DNA from: Pyropia haitanensis
Taxonomy: Eukaryota > Rhodophyta > Bangiophyceae > Bangiales > Bangiaceae
Reading direction: 5' to 3'
DNA: 64,000 nt
Assembly: GCA_008729055.1 (NCBI GenBank)
Contig: SDUX01000006.1
Location: 1 to 64,000 of the forward strand
The notes beneath the pieces were generated by a model. It was not told where the DNA came from. It saw only the letters and a program-made list of their open reading frames with translations, and made no database searches. The translations under genes and the position numbers were made by a program. Of the stretch, positions 32,608-43,442 are shown in pieces. The first letter of the stretch is position 1, and each line of letters begins with the position of its first letter.

Positions 32608-34608
32608 TCACTCTTCGTCGGCCACCCGACCGTCTGAAAGGTCCAACACAATCTGCTTGCGCAGCAGCGGCACGTCGCGCTGGCCAAAGTCGACCCCCGC
32701 CCCCCGCTCCAGGTGCTCGGCCGTCTTCAACACAAACACCCCGCAGCTACCGCCGTCTCGCTGGCGCGGGATGGGCGCGCCGCCCCACTCATTGACCGTC
32801 ACCGGCCAGGCGCCGAGGCCGAGGCCGACCTCCGCGTCGAGGCCCGACCGCGCCGCGACCTCCGCGCCCAGCCACCGGCGGAGGGTGGGGATGACGCGCG
32901 ACGAGTCGGGGCCGTGCATCGAGTCGAGGTACGCAAACCGCCGGCCGCGAAGGTCCGCGACGGCCAGCACCCAGTGGGAGGCGTCGAGGTTGACGGGCAC
33001 GAGGAGGAGGTCGAGCGCCGAGACGTCCACGCCCGCGGCGGTCGTCCACCGGCGGACGCCCCCGTAGTCAAAGCCCGCGGGGCCCTGCGTGAGCCGCGCA
33101 AAGAAAAACGTGTTCCACACGTGCACCCGAAGAGGAGGGGGGGGGGGTGGCGGCGGCGGCGGCGGCTCATCCGTCACGCACACCACCTCGTCGTCTGTGT
33201 CGGCCGCGGCGGCCGCAGTCGCCGCGGCCACTTCCGCCGCTACCACCGCCGCTGCCGCCGCGTCGGTCACCCGCAGCCGGTTGCGCGCATTGATCAGCGC
33301 AACGTACGCATTCATCACCTCGTCATTGAGCCAGCGGCTGCCGCGGAGCCGTCGCAGGTCCCGCTTCCGCAACGTAATCCGCGCCGCCGCCACGCGCACC
33401 TCAATGGGCGGCCGCGCGGCCGTCACTTCGGCGTCCTCGCCGCGCACGCGGCCGGTAGTGAGGTACTCAACAGAAGCCCGCTGGGATGACGTCATTGGCC
33501 GGCCGCGCCACCGCCAATCGCGACGAGGAGGGGGGAGGGCGGCGTCGTCGACGCCACCACCTTCGCGTTTGACAACTGCGCCCACGGGGGAAGAGGGAGA
33601 AGAGGAAGGAGAGACGGGGAGGAAGGATGAGCGGGGAGCGGAGGAACCAAGGGACCATGTCTGGCCGGTGGTGCTCGTCAGACGTAGCCGCCGGCGTACA
33701 GGGGGTGTCAACGGCGGCGACGGCTCTGGCAGCCGCGCCTGCCGCATGGGTGGGGTCGACCGCCGGGGTGAGGAGCCGCGCACCTTGGCCACCATCTTGC
33801 GACTGCGCGCCGACGAGGCGCCGTAAAAACTAGACGGAGGAATAGTCGAGTTGGCGGCTGACCCGCCGCTGCCGCCGGCACTCCCCGCGGCAGGCCTAGA
33901 CGGGGGCGCCGCCGCCACTGGCCGCGACCGCGGCGTAGCAAGACTAGCATTCAATCTTGCCTGGAAAGCACGGTCCGCGTCGTCCGCTGCGGCCGCCCGC
34001 AGCGACGTGGCCGCGCGCGCGGCAGACTGCCCAAACGTTGGCGCCCGCCCGACCAGCGGGCCGCCCCCGCCCGCCAGCGGTGGTGAGGTGGCCAGCCGAG
34101 CCGGCGGCCCGGTGCCGCGGCACAGCTCTCGATGCCGCAGCGAAACGGCGGGAGCGGGCGCCGGGGGGGGTGGGGGGCGACCCGCGGGGGTGGGGACAAT
34201 CCGCGGGGTCGGGTGCGTCGGCCAAGGGGTGACAGACGCGGCGGCGGCGGCGCCATCGGTGCCACCACCGTCGTCGGCGTCGTCGTCAGAGCCGCTGGGG
34301 CTGGACAGCGACACAGCATCGTCGTCGTCCGCGGGCGGGGGCGGCCGCCAGTTGGGCAGCAAAGACTCGGAGAGAATCACGCAGTCGCCGTCTTGGCCAG
34401 CGTCGGGTAAGACTGGGGCGGCGGTGGCGGCGGCGCCACCACCACCGCTGCCACTCCCACTGCCGCTTCCACGGCTAGCGGCACGGTCGCGGCGGGCGTC
34501 GACACCGCCACACCCGCCGCCGCCACGGTCACCGCCGCCAGCGGCCAGGCGCCCGCCCCGCCCGCGCCCCTCGCCGTCCTCGTCGGACGACAGCACCACG
34601 TGGCGCAC
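32608..34608 (-). CDS. Ulp1/SENP-type SUMO protease (peptidase C48)
   Basis: The protein has 666 residues with the catalytic domain at the C-terminus (about 400-666). C48 proteases mature SUMO and remove it from target proteins, usually in the nucleus or at nuclear pores. The order of motifs is complete: ITLRKRDLRRLRGSRWLNDEVMNAY (the substrate-binding start of the domain), HVWNTFFFARLTQG, LLLVPVNLDASHWVLAVADL with catalytic His at about 545, AYLDSMHG with Asp at about 562, Gln at about 616 and DGGSCGVF with the nucleophile Cys at about 622. The N-terminal 400 residues are acidic and Ser/Ala/Pro-rich and probably disordered. MRHVVLSSDEDGEG at the chosen start resembles an acidic, possibly phosphorylated or SUMO-interacting, segment. 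Compared with yeast Ulp1 the N-terminus is unrelated. Single exon and intact. Confidence 0.9.
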   Translation of the reverse strand: MRHVVLSSDEDGEGRGRGGRLAAGGGDRGGGGCGGVDARRDRAASRGSGSGSGSGGGGAAATAAPVLPDAGQDGDCVILSESLLPNWRPPPPADDDDAVSLSSPSGSDDDADDGGGTDGAAAAASVTPWPTHPTPRIVPTPAGRPPPPPAPAPAVSLRHRELCRGTGPPARLATSPPLAGGGGPLVGRAPTFGQSAARAATSLRAAAADDADRAFQARLNASLATPRSRPVAAAPPSRPAAGSAGGSGGSAANSTIPPSSFYGASSARSRKMVAKVRGSSPRRSTPPMRQARLPEPSPPLTPPVRRRLRLTSTTGQTWSLGSSAPRSSFLPVSPSSSPSSPVGAVVKREGGGVDDAALPPPRRDWRWRGRPMTSSQRASVEYLTTGRVRGEDAEVTAARPPIEVRVAAARITLRKRDLRRLRGSRWLNDEVMNAYVALINARNRLRVTDAAAAAVVAAEVAAATAAAAADTDDEVVCVTDEPPPPPPPPPPPLRVHVWNTFFFARLTQGPAGFDYGGVRRWTTAAGVDVSALDLLLVPVNLDASHWVLAVADLRGRRFAYLDSMHGPDSSRVIPTLRRWLGAEVAARSGLDAEVGLGLGAWPVTVNEWGGAPIPRQRDGGSCGVFVLKTAEHLERGAGVDFGQRDVPLLRKQIVLDLSDGRVADEE

Positions 34609-34806
34609 CTCGGCGGGGCTGCTCCCGTCCCCCCCCGTCGGCGCTTGGGAGACCGGCCCGCCTTTGGAAGCGGCGGCGGCGGTGACGCCCTGCTGCCACC
34701 GGCGTCAGCGGACAGTCCCCAAATGGCGCCCATACTCCGCCTCCGCGCCCGAGCACGGGGCGGCGAGGAGCCAGCGGCGGCGCCCGCGCCGCTACCGCTG
34801 CCACCG

Positions 34807-34872
<66 letters not shown>

Positions 34873-36580
34873 CCGCCACCACTGCCACCACCACCGGCAC
34901 GACGACGCGCCGTCAGAGGCGCTGCCATGGTCCGCCGCCCGCCCACAGGCGAGGTCGACGGCGACGGCGACCGCGACGGCGACCGCGACGGCGACCGCGA
35001 CCGCCGCCAGCGCGGCCGCTGGTGGGGGTGGGCGCGCCCCCGCCGGGCGGCGGCGGCGGCAGCGGCGGCATCAGCCGCGTAGCGGCGGCCAGCATTCCAA
35101 TCAAAAGGCATGGAGGTGTTCAACCGGGAGGGAGGGCACGGAGGGCGGAGGCGAAGGAATGGGGAGGACGAGGCGGGGGGGGGGAAGGGAGGGGGAGGGG
35201 GGGGCGGAGCGTGAAGCACCAACGGTGAGCCCGCCCCCCCGACGCAGACTGTGGGAATGTGGCCGCCGCGGCGCAGACGGCGCGGTGGCAGGGGAGACAC
35301 CACAGCGCGGCAGCGGCCCGTGTCGGGTGCCAGTCGGGGGGGGGGGGGGGGGGAGGGGGAAGGGCGCACCCCAAGCCAGGCGGGGAGCGGGCAGGGCAGG
35401 CTGGGGAAGCGCAGGCCGCGTTGGGCGGCCAGCCACCGAGACCGCGCTGCCAGCAGGCGGCCGCCGTAGCGCCCGGGAAGACGTGCAGGCCCGAGCGCGC
35501 CCCAGCCGCGGTGCCGCCCAATCCAGCCGCAGCCAATCAGCAGCCTCGTGTGGGGCGTGGAGCGCCGGTGCGGTGGCGGGAAACATCGCCAATGCATCCG
35601 ACAGTCCCGCCGCTGGAACACTTGCTCACCGTTGGCCCCGCCCAGCCGAATACCAAACTTGTCTCGGACACACACATTCCCCTCCACGAGGTTGGTTTCT
35701 CTTGTGTCGACGTTGCCATTTTGGCTGTTTTGTCGTTGCAAGCTCTGCCGGGAAGCGGCCCCCGACGCTTCGATCCGCCAGCTGGCCGACCCAGCGGGCT
35801 GGCGGCGCGTCGGCGCATGCCGCAACGGCAACCGTCACGACCGTCACCACTGTATGCCCATGCGGCTGCTCGCGGGCCGCGGCGGCAGCGGCGGCCGCCG
35901 CGGCCTGTCACCGTCGTCCCTGCGCACGCGGCGTGCCGCGGCGTGCCGCCGCGCGCCGTCGCCACCCCGCGCCGCGGTGGCCACGTCCTCGGACGGACAC
36001 GTTGCTGTCCCCCCCCCCCCCCCTTGCAGAACCCGGGCCGCCGCCACGCCCTCCCGCTCCTCGCTCGCCGTCGGCGGCGGACCCGCGCGCGGCGGCGGCG
36101 GCGCCGCGGCGGCGGCCCGCCCTCAGCGCGGCGGGCGGGCCTCGTGGGCCCCCCGCCCATCACCGCGGTGCCTGGCCGGCGGGAGCCCCCGCGCGTGGCC
36201 ACGGCGATGGCTGCTGGCGGCGGTTGCGGCCGCGGACGGGCGCGGTCCCCGCCGCGGCGCCCGCACCACCGTCGCGGCTCGGGCGGTGCCGGCGCCATCG
36301 CCTCGGCCTCTCTTCAGCTCCTCTCCGTGGGCGCATCACCGTCCGCCCCTGCACCTCTCCCACTGACCGCGCCTCCCCCGCTGCGGGTCCTTCCGTACGT
36401 ACTTGCCCGTCCCCCGCCGCGGCCTCTCCCTTCCCCGTGCTCACCACCGCGCTTCTGAACCCCGCGTCCCCCCCCCGATTCCACCCGCCCCGGCCGCCAG
36501 TCGCCGCCGCCATCGCCGCCGCCGCCGCCGCGGCCGCCCCTCCTCCCGGTCCCCCTCTTGCCTCGCAGCCAGCCGACACC
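34609..36580. other. Divergent intergenic region, SUMO protease / hydrolase
   Basis: About 2 kb with a (CCG)n block at 34795-34885, a (GACGGC)n-like block at 34955-35010 and long C or G runs. Long open frames cross it on both strands but carry no motif. The sequence from 36440 to 36580 is strongly pyrimidine-rich, as is common before start codons in this window. Confidence 0.55.
34795..34885. repeat. (CCG)n microsatellite
   Basis: Nearly uninterrupted CCG trinucleotides, placed just upstream of the SUMO-protease start codon (which is on the minus strand), so probably in its 5' leader. Confidence 0.9.
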
Positions 36581-36995
36581 ATGCCCGCGATTGCGCTCCC
36601 CCCCCCGGCCTCCACTACTACCTCCTCTCCCTGTCGGCCGACGGCGCCGAGGTGCCCGAGACGGACGGCACCCTCCTGTCGGCGGACCTCCTCCGCCGCG
36701 TCCGCCGCCCCGACCGCCCCGTCACGGACGTGTTCCTCGTCTGCCACGGGTGGAACACGTCGGCCGCGGCGGCGGCGGACGCGTACGGCGCGTGGATGGG
36801 CGCCATGGCCGCCGACGGGGGCGGCCTGGCCGCCGCCGCCGCCGCGCGTGGCGGGGGGTTTAACCCGCTGCTCGTCGGCCTCCGCTGGCCGTCCAAGTTT
36901 TTGGACGTGGGGGGGGGGACCGGCCGCCGCCGGTGGCGGCCGCCGCCGCCGCGGCCGCCGCCGCGGTCGCGGCCGACGCGGACGCGCGGGGGGGG

Positions 36996-37042
<47 letters not shown>

Positions 37043-37782
37043 GGGCGGAGCGGCCGCCGAGGAGGCGGCCGTGGCGGCCACCGCCGACGCGCTGCGCGGC
37101 GCGTTTGACGCGGAAGACGGGGCGCGGGTGGCGGCCGACCCGGCGGCGGCGGCGGCGGTCACGACGCTCGCGGCGGCCATGGTCACGGCCGACGGCGCGG
37201 CGCCGGTGCTGGCGGCCGCGTCTGGCGTCGCGGCAGAGGGGGAGGCAGAGGGGGGGGGAGGTGGGGGGGCGACGGCGGGCCTCCCGCCGGCCCTCCTCGA
37301 CGCCCTTGCCGCCATCCAGGCGGTGCTGTCGCCCGCAGATGACGACGACGACAGTGCCGAGGGGGGGGAGGAGGGGGCGGGTGCCGCTGACCGCGACGGC
37401 GGCGACGCCGACGGAAGCACCGACGGCGACCGGCACGCCCGGTCGGCGCGGCCGTGGCGGCCCGCCGACGCGGTCGCCGCCACCGCCGCGTTCCGCGCCG
37501 CCGTCGCCGCCGAGGCCACGGCCGCCGCCGACCGCGTCTCGTCCTGGTTTGGCCGCGGCGACCGCGACGACGGCGGCGGCCGCGGCGCCGACGCCGCCGT
37601 CGCGCCGCCCACGCCGCCTGCCTCCGCCGCCCCCGTGTCCCACGCCCTGTCTGTCGCGGCGCTGCTGTCACGCCCGCTCGTGGAGGTGGCGTTTGCCGCG
37701 TACGCGCGGCGGGCGGCGGCGCTCGGTCGGGGGCCCGTCGCGCGGCTTCTCTGCCAACTCCGCGACGCGGCGGCCGCCCGTG

Positions 37783-37821
<39 letters not shown>

Positions 37822-38266
37822 TCCACTTTCACGGCGTCGGCCACAGCCTCGGCGCACACGTGCTGCTGTCGGCGGCGGTGGCGGCGGCGGCGGCGGCACC
37901 GGCGGCGGCGCCCGGTGGCGGCACCCCGGCCGGCTCGGCCGCCACGCCGGCGCTGCAGTCGCTGTCGCTGGTGCAGGCGGCGGTGCCCGCGACGGCGCTG
38001 CACGCCGGCGGCGCGTACGCGGGCGTCCACCGGGCGGTCGACGGGCCGATCGTGGTCACCCGGTCGGGCCACGACGGCGCGCTCGCCATGTACCGCGTGT
38101 GGTACGGTCCGCCGCTGGGGCTCGCGGGCGCCGCGCCGCCGCCGCACCTCCCGCCGCCCGCCGAGCCCGTCCCGCACGAGCGCGTCATGGGCGGCGGCCC
38201 CGAGGCCGTGCCGCGCGAGCTCGTCCTGGGCGGCGGCGGCGGCGGCGACGAAAAGGGGGGTGGTGC

Positions 38267-38305
<39 letters not shown>

Positions 38306-38746
38306 CAGCGGCAGCGGCTGGCGACAGGCGTACCAGCTGCCGGGCGGCGGCGCGGTAGTGAATGTAGACGCCTCCGCCGTTATCAACGAGGCCGGCGGCC
38401 GGTGGGACGTGGTCGGCGCGACCGCCCACATGGACGTCTCGGAGGACCCGGTGGTGCACCTGGTGTGGGAGGCGGTGCTGACCACCCCCTGGCGGGGTGG
38501 TGGCGGGGGGGGGGGGAGGGCGCCGCGACGGCGGCCACGACGCCCGCCGAGGCGGGCGCACCAGCGGTGCCGCCCGTGCCGCCGGGGGGGGACGGCGTCG
38601 CAGCGGCGCAGCCGGGTGGGGGGCAGGGGGGGGAGACGCCGCCTGCGTCGGCCGGCGGCGGCGGCGACCGGCGCGGGGGACCGCCCCTGTTTGGCACGCT
38701 GCGCCGCGTCTGGGGGGGGCTAACGGGCTTCCTCCGCCGCGGCTGA
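36581..38746 (+). CDS. Alpha/beta hydrolase (lipase/esterase-like), three frame breaks
   Basis: The core motifs of an alpha/beta-hydrolase serine esterase are present: VTDVFLVCHGWNTSAA (strand plus HGW oxyanion loop), the nucleophile elbow VHFHGVGHSLGAHVLLSAAV (GHSLG), and a late ...RSGHDGALAMYRVWYG segment whose Asp and His may complete the triad. Between the first motif and the elbow lies an unusually long Gly/Ala-rich insert of some 250 residues. The reading frame changes three times: in the C-run at 36597-36606 (after MPAIALPPP, before LHYYLLSLSADG), in the G-run at 36908-36918, and in the G-run at about 38505-38516. Each change fits one lost base. The C-terminal piece PPLFGTLRRVWGGLTGFLRR is recovered only in the last frame. 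The substrate is unknown. It resembles uncharacterised DUF900-type hydrolases, but I cannot confirm the subfamily. Confidence 0.65.
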
Positions 38747-40940
38747 CGCGCCGCGCGGGGCGGGGACGGCACACCCCGCCGGGGGCGGCGGCTGGCGGCC
38801 AGCGTTGGGGGGGGGGGGAACGGGGCGAAACGGAGGGGTGTCGGGCGTTGTGGCTGATGTGCGCGGCAAGCCGACTGGTTGCCCCGTCGACTGGAGCGCC
38901 CGCGTGGCCGACGCGGTGGTCCCCGCCGTGGATGAGGCGCGCCCCAGCACCACGCCGCGCTTGACACGGCTTGCACCGTCTGCCGTTGCGGACCACGCGG
39001 CGTGGGCGTATTCACGTAGCGGCAGCGACGCCGCGACGCTGGTGCGTGCGGCGGCGGACGCGTCCACGTTAGCTGGCCTGGTGCCGACCGAGGACGCGGT
39101 CGTGTAGGCAGAGACCAGCTGACGGCCATGAACAGTGGCGTTATCCAGAGTGCGCACCAGCCAGGAAGAGATTGGCACGGAAAAGTAGAGGGAGCCTGCG
39201 ACGAGCGGCTCATGCGAGCGCTCACAGGTCGAACTTAGTTGTTCCAGAGGTGGCACCCGCTGATCGGCTCTTTGGGTCGTGGGCACGCGCTGCTACAAAC
39301 CCTCACGTTTGGCCGACCGCCGTGGTGCACGGGATCATGTCGGTACGCTCGGAGAGGGCCTGTTTGTCTTTGGATGCGGGTTCTCTGGTCTGCTGCTCCG
39401 CATTCTACAAACGCGCTAGGGAAGTGGAGATGCGCAACCGCAGCCGGTGCGGTGCACACCATGACCCGGCCCTTTGACGTGTGCTGGTGACCCGGCTTCA
39501 CGCTAACGGGCAGGTGTGGCTTTTCCTCGTGCCTTGTGGCGTGTCAGCGGTTGATCGCCTTTCATGCGAGCCCCCGGTCTCTCCTACGCCGCGCAGGTGG
39601 GGTTCGCCAAGTGCTCCCGCTGCGACTACGACCCGACCAGCCCCAAAGTGTTTGCCAAGATTGCGTCCTACGTGGGGTGGATCCGCCCGCGGATTCGCCT
39701 CTGAGCGGGCTGCCCGCACTCCCTACCGCCGGCCGGGGACGTCGCGCCCTCGATGCACGCGTGTACTCGCCCCAGCGTGTCGGTCGCTGTATGGCAGTGA
39801 CCGGGGCACACATGTCTGCTCGTGCACCAGTATAGCTGGTCACTGTGGGGGAACCAACAGAGCCACTGTGCTTTGAGTGGGTGTGGGTCGTGTTCCGCAC
39901 ACCGGGAGAGAACTGAGCAGGAACAGTGGTCAGTACCCCTCTCCAAGGATAACGCCTTATCTTGCCTACCACCCCGCCCGAGCGGCGCATCCCGCTCCCA
40001 CCCGCTCTTCCTCTGACGGCAATGTCTTTCTGCCGAGAGCATCACAGCCGGCCGGGAGGTACAGGTCGGAAGGCGTCCGCCCCGCCGCCGTCGCTCCCCA
40101 CCGCCCCGTCGAAAACGCGGGCGGTCCACGCTGGCGGCCGCCGCCACGGCGCACAGGAGGACACCGCTGCCAAACCTTCTAGGAGAGTGTTGGCATCATG
40201 TACATGCCAAGAGGAGGACAGTGGGGTGCCTGTGGACGCGCGACGGTCCCGGGCGAGGCGCGGCGGGCGGTGCTCGGCTGGACCACCCGCGGGTCTCGGC
40301 CTCGAGTCGTGCCCTGGCCATGACCCTCTCTCACTTTCCACGTGGCAAAGAGCGACAATGAGGATGAGACTTGGCCGACGCCGTGATCTGGGAGCTCACC
40401 GGCCAGCGGCGCGTGCACCTCTCCCCACGCCACCGCCCATTGGCCGCACGCTCGACACGTGTGACCATTAACGGCTCGCCGGCGGCGTGTGTGCGGCCAG
40501 GCGGGGTCGTGACGCGGGGATGGAAATATCAGCGAGGCGCTGTGCGTTGGCCACGTGGAAAGTTTCCCCTTTTCAACGGCTTTTTTGTCATGGGCCGCGC
40601 GGCCCGCGGTGCGTTCTCGAGGGAGGAGCTCCGTCCCACCGCCCGCGCCTCCGCTCCTTCCCCCTCGCCTCTGGCAGACGCACGTACACCAGCCGCACGC
40701 ACCGCCCGCCGCCAGCGCCGTGCTGCCGTCATCCCCCACCAACGGCTGGTCATCACCCCGTGGGTGGGTGCGTCGCACGCCGCACCGCGTCGACGCGCTG
40801 GGGGGCTGCGGTGGCCGACCGCACACACGATCGTCCTGTCCTGCCTCCACGCTTCCTCACCTGGCCTCTTGCTGCCTATCTCTTCCCACCCCGTCCTCCA
40901 CCCCTCTCTCCCCTTGTCCCCCCCCCCCTTCCCCGCCGCC
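38747..40940. other. Intergenic region between two plus-strand genes
   Basis: Contains the protease relic at 39564-39704. A frame on each strand at about 38800-39286 is not low-complexity but matches nothing I know, and the two overlap each other. Pyrimidine-rich DNA at 40880-40940 precedes the next start codon. Confidence 0.5.
39564..39704 (+). pseudogene. C-terminal relic of a trypsin-like serine protease
   Basis: A 46-residue frame ends VGFAKCSRCDYDPTSPKVFAKIASYVGWI and a short basic tail. It lines up with the end of S1-family proteases, where a V-x-F/W-G-x-x-C...P-x-V-x-x-x-I-x-x-Y-x-x-W-I pattern forms the last strands and the C-terminal helix. The catalytic His, Asp and Ser (GDSGGP) are not found upstream in any frame. 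A CGCCGCGCAG/GTGG acceptor-like site sits just before the homology, so it may be an isolated last exon. I favour a relic. Confidence 0.45.
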
Positions 40941-41294
40941 ATGCGGTCACAAGCAGTGGCGGCAGCGGCGCCATCCACGGCGGGGGTGCCCCCACCCCCC
41001 CCCCTCCCCCCGGCGCGGTGCTGGGCGCTGCCCGCCTTTGCCGCCGCCGCCCCGGTGGCAGCGGGTGGCGCCACCCCCCACGGCACCTTTGTCAGCCGCC
41101 GGGGCGCCAGGAGGGGCGGCGGCGGCGGCGGCGGCGGCCGGCCTGCAGCTGCGGCGGGCGGCGGCAAGCGCCTGCGGCCGCGGCGCGCCGACGCGGCGCG
41201 CCCGTGGGGCGCCGCCGCCGCCCCGGCCGCCGCCCCCGACGGCCGACCGCGCGGCGGGCGGCGGGCGCCGACCGCCACGGCCGGCCCTGACGGC

Positions 41295-41327
<33 letters not shown>

Positions 41328-42861
41328 TCGCCGGGCGCGCCGCTGCCCGCCCCCCCCCCCGACGGCGGCCTCATGACCGACTCGGTGCTCGAGGTCAAGT
41401 GGCGGCTCGAGCAGAACCGGCAGGCCGCCGCCGCCGCCGCGGCCGTCCTCCGCGCCGCCGGCGGGCCGGGCGTGCCCGGCGGGCCCGGCGCGCCGCTGCC
41501 GCCGCTGCCGGCGGCGGCCGCGGCCGCCGACGATGACGGCGTCGGCGGCGCGGCGTTTGTCATGACGCCCGAGATGGAGGCCACCCGCAGCCGCTTTCCC
41601 GCCATCGCCGCGCCGACGGCGTCGCTGGGGCGGGAGCTGGGGGGGGGGGGGTGCCGCTGGTGGGGGGGGGGGGGTGCCCCCGCGGGGGGACTGCGCCGAC
41701 TGTGATGAGGGGGGGGGGGCGCGGGGGGGGGGGCGCGCGGCGGCCGCGTCGACGGGCGGCGGCGGCGGCGGCGGCGGCGCCGCGCCGCATGTGGCGGCGG
41801 CCGGCGACGCGGCGGCGGCGGCGGCGGCGGCGCCCGCCCCCCGGCCGTCTGTGTCGTCGGCCGCCGCGGCGGCGGCGGCGGTGGCGGCGAGCCCCTACTC
41901 GGCCGGCGCGCTCGTGACGCGCATGTACGCGCACGCGGCGGCGCGGCGGAACATGGCCGAGTTCCTCGCCTGGTTTGCCGGCGACTTTGACAACTACGAG
42001 CAGGTGCTGGAGGAGCGCGCGGCGGGGCTGTCGCCCCGTGAGGGCGGCGGCCACGAGCACATCCACTGCACGCTGACGCCGCTCGGCGACGGCTGGCTGT
42101 TTGCAAAGTACTACTTTAATGGGGACCCGTCGGTGGTGTTCCGGTCCCGCTTGTACCGCGTCACGCCGGTGGCGGGCAGCCCGGTGGGGCTCCTCGAGAT
42201 GCGCATCTACCGGCTGTTTGCCGAGGCGGAGGCGGCGCTCCGGGCGGCGGCGTACGACGTGCGGGGGCTGTCGTTTACCGACGCGGACGTGTACGACTGG
42301 CTGCAGGGGTGTGAGGTGTACTGGGAGCGCTACCAGCCGCCGGCCGAGGGGGGGGGGGGCGCGCCCGCGTCGGTGCCGGTGGCCACCGCTACCAGTGCGG
42401 CCGCCACCGCCGCACCCGCCGCCGCCACCGCCACCGCCACCGCCACCGCCGCCGCCGCCACCACTGCCACCGCCGCCACCACCACCGCGGCCACTGCCAC
42501 CACCGTCACGCCCAGCGTGGAGCACGACAGCGCGGCCGCGCTGGGCATCCACCCCGGCCCCCGGTACGTCGGCTGGATGCAGGGCGGCGGCTGCACGGTG
42601 CACTCGGCCGAGACGGGCGGCCGCATCCACATCCTCGACGACCTGCTGCTGACGCCCGCGGACCTGTGGGTCAACGACCGGGGCTTTGGCGAGGGCGGGG
42701 GGCAGGTGTACGGCAACCGCCGCGGCGAGGCGTACCAGATGCGGCGGGTCGTCCCCGGGGGGGGGTTGGACTGGACCCTCCACGCGGGCGTGCCCGAGCC
42801 GGGGGGGGGGGGGGGGGGGAACGGCGCCGGCGGGGGGGGGGCTGCGGACGGGTCGGCATGA
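40941..42861 (+). CDS. cpeT: CpeT/CpcT-family phycobiliprotein lyase, frame-broken linker
   Basis: CpeT/CpcT lyases attach bilin chromophores to cysteines of phycobiliproteins. The C-terminal domain shows the family from end to end: MAEFLAWFAGDFDNYEQVLE, HEHIHCTLTPLGDGWLFAKY, RSRLYRVTPVAGSPVGLLEM, DVYDWLQGCEVYWERY and GRIHILDDLLLTPADLWVND followed by GEGGGQVYGNRRGEAYQMRR. An Ala/Thr linker of about 45 residues interrupts the domain after the QGCEVYW motif. The N-terminal 230 or so residues are Pro/Gly/Ala-rich and can hold a plastid transit peptide. Between 41640 and 41760 the frame changes at closely spaced G-runs; the net shift equals two lost bases or one gained. This is the strongest sign that the organism has phycobilisomes. 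The domain resembles CpcT and CpeT equally, so the symbol is provisional. Confidence 0.8.
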
Positions 42862-43442
42862 CGGGCGCGGGGGGTCGGCCTGAAGGGCGCGGGGGGGGGG
42901 GGGGGGTGGGGGGGCGGACGCGCAAGAGGATCCGCACGCCGGGGACTGCGACCGACCGCGCGGCGCGCGGCGCGGGATACGGCGCGGCGCTTCTGTGGGC
43001 GACGTTGCCCCTGCCTGGCCAATGGGTCAGGCAGCTGCTGCCCGCGGCGGCGGCACGGACGCGTTTCCCCGCGTCCCCCGCCGGTCCGGTAGCGTATCTC
43101 ACCGACGGACGCGCTGTTGGTAGGCCTAGCGCCCCGCAGGGCGGCTGTTCCGCAACAGGATGGGCGACGAGGACGCCCTTGCTCAATTTTCTCTTGTCGC
43201 CCCCGCTCCCACTGGCGGCGGGCCTGCTGGCGCGCCGTCGACCCGCCGCCGCCCGAACGCGCGGCAGCGGCGACACAGCCCGCCAAGGCCAGCGGCCGCT
43301 GCCGGTGCAGCGCTGCCGCGGGCGGGTGTCCAGGCCGTGCGCTTGAGCGCCGACGCCCCGCCGCGACCCGACAGGCACGCCCCCCCTTCCCCCCCCCCCC
43401 CACTTCCCCCACCCGGCCGTCCCGACCCGGGCGGCGCCCCCC
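42862..43442. other. Convergent intergenic region, lyase / RPB3
   Basis: Starts with G-runs after the lyase stop and is otherwise unremarkable. No gene can be supported. Confidence 0.6.

Noticed and set aside
34377..35831. 484-codon minus-strand frame upstream of the SUMO protease
   Set aside because: Long polyglycine from the (CCG)n tract and no recognisable domain; more likely 5' leader and intergenic DNA.
33851..37108. 1,085-codon plus-strand open frame
   Set aside because: It runs antisense through the SUMO protease and across a low-complexity spacer. Only its last part, from 36581, overlaps a real gene, in a frame that is soon left.
38720..39286. 189-codon minus-strand frame and the overlapping 100-codon plus-strand frame as genes
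   Set aside because: Both have ordinary composition but no motif, and they overlap each other; neither can be preferred from sequence alone.
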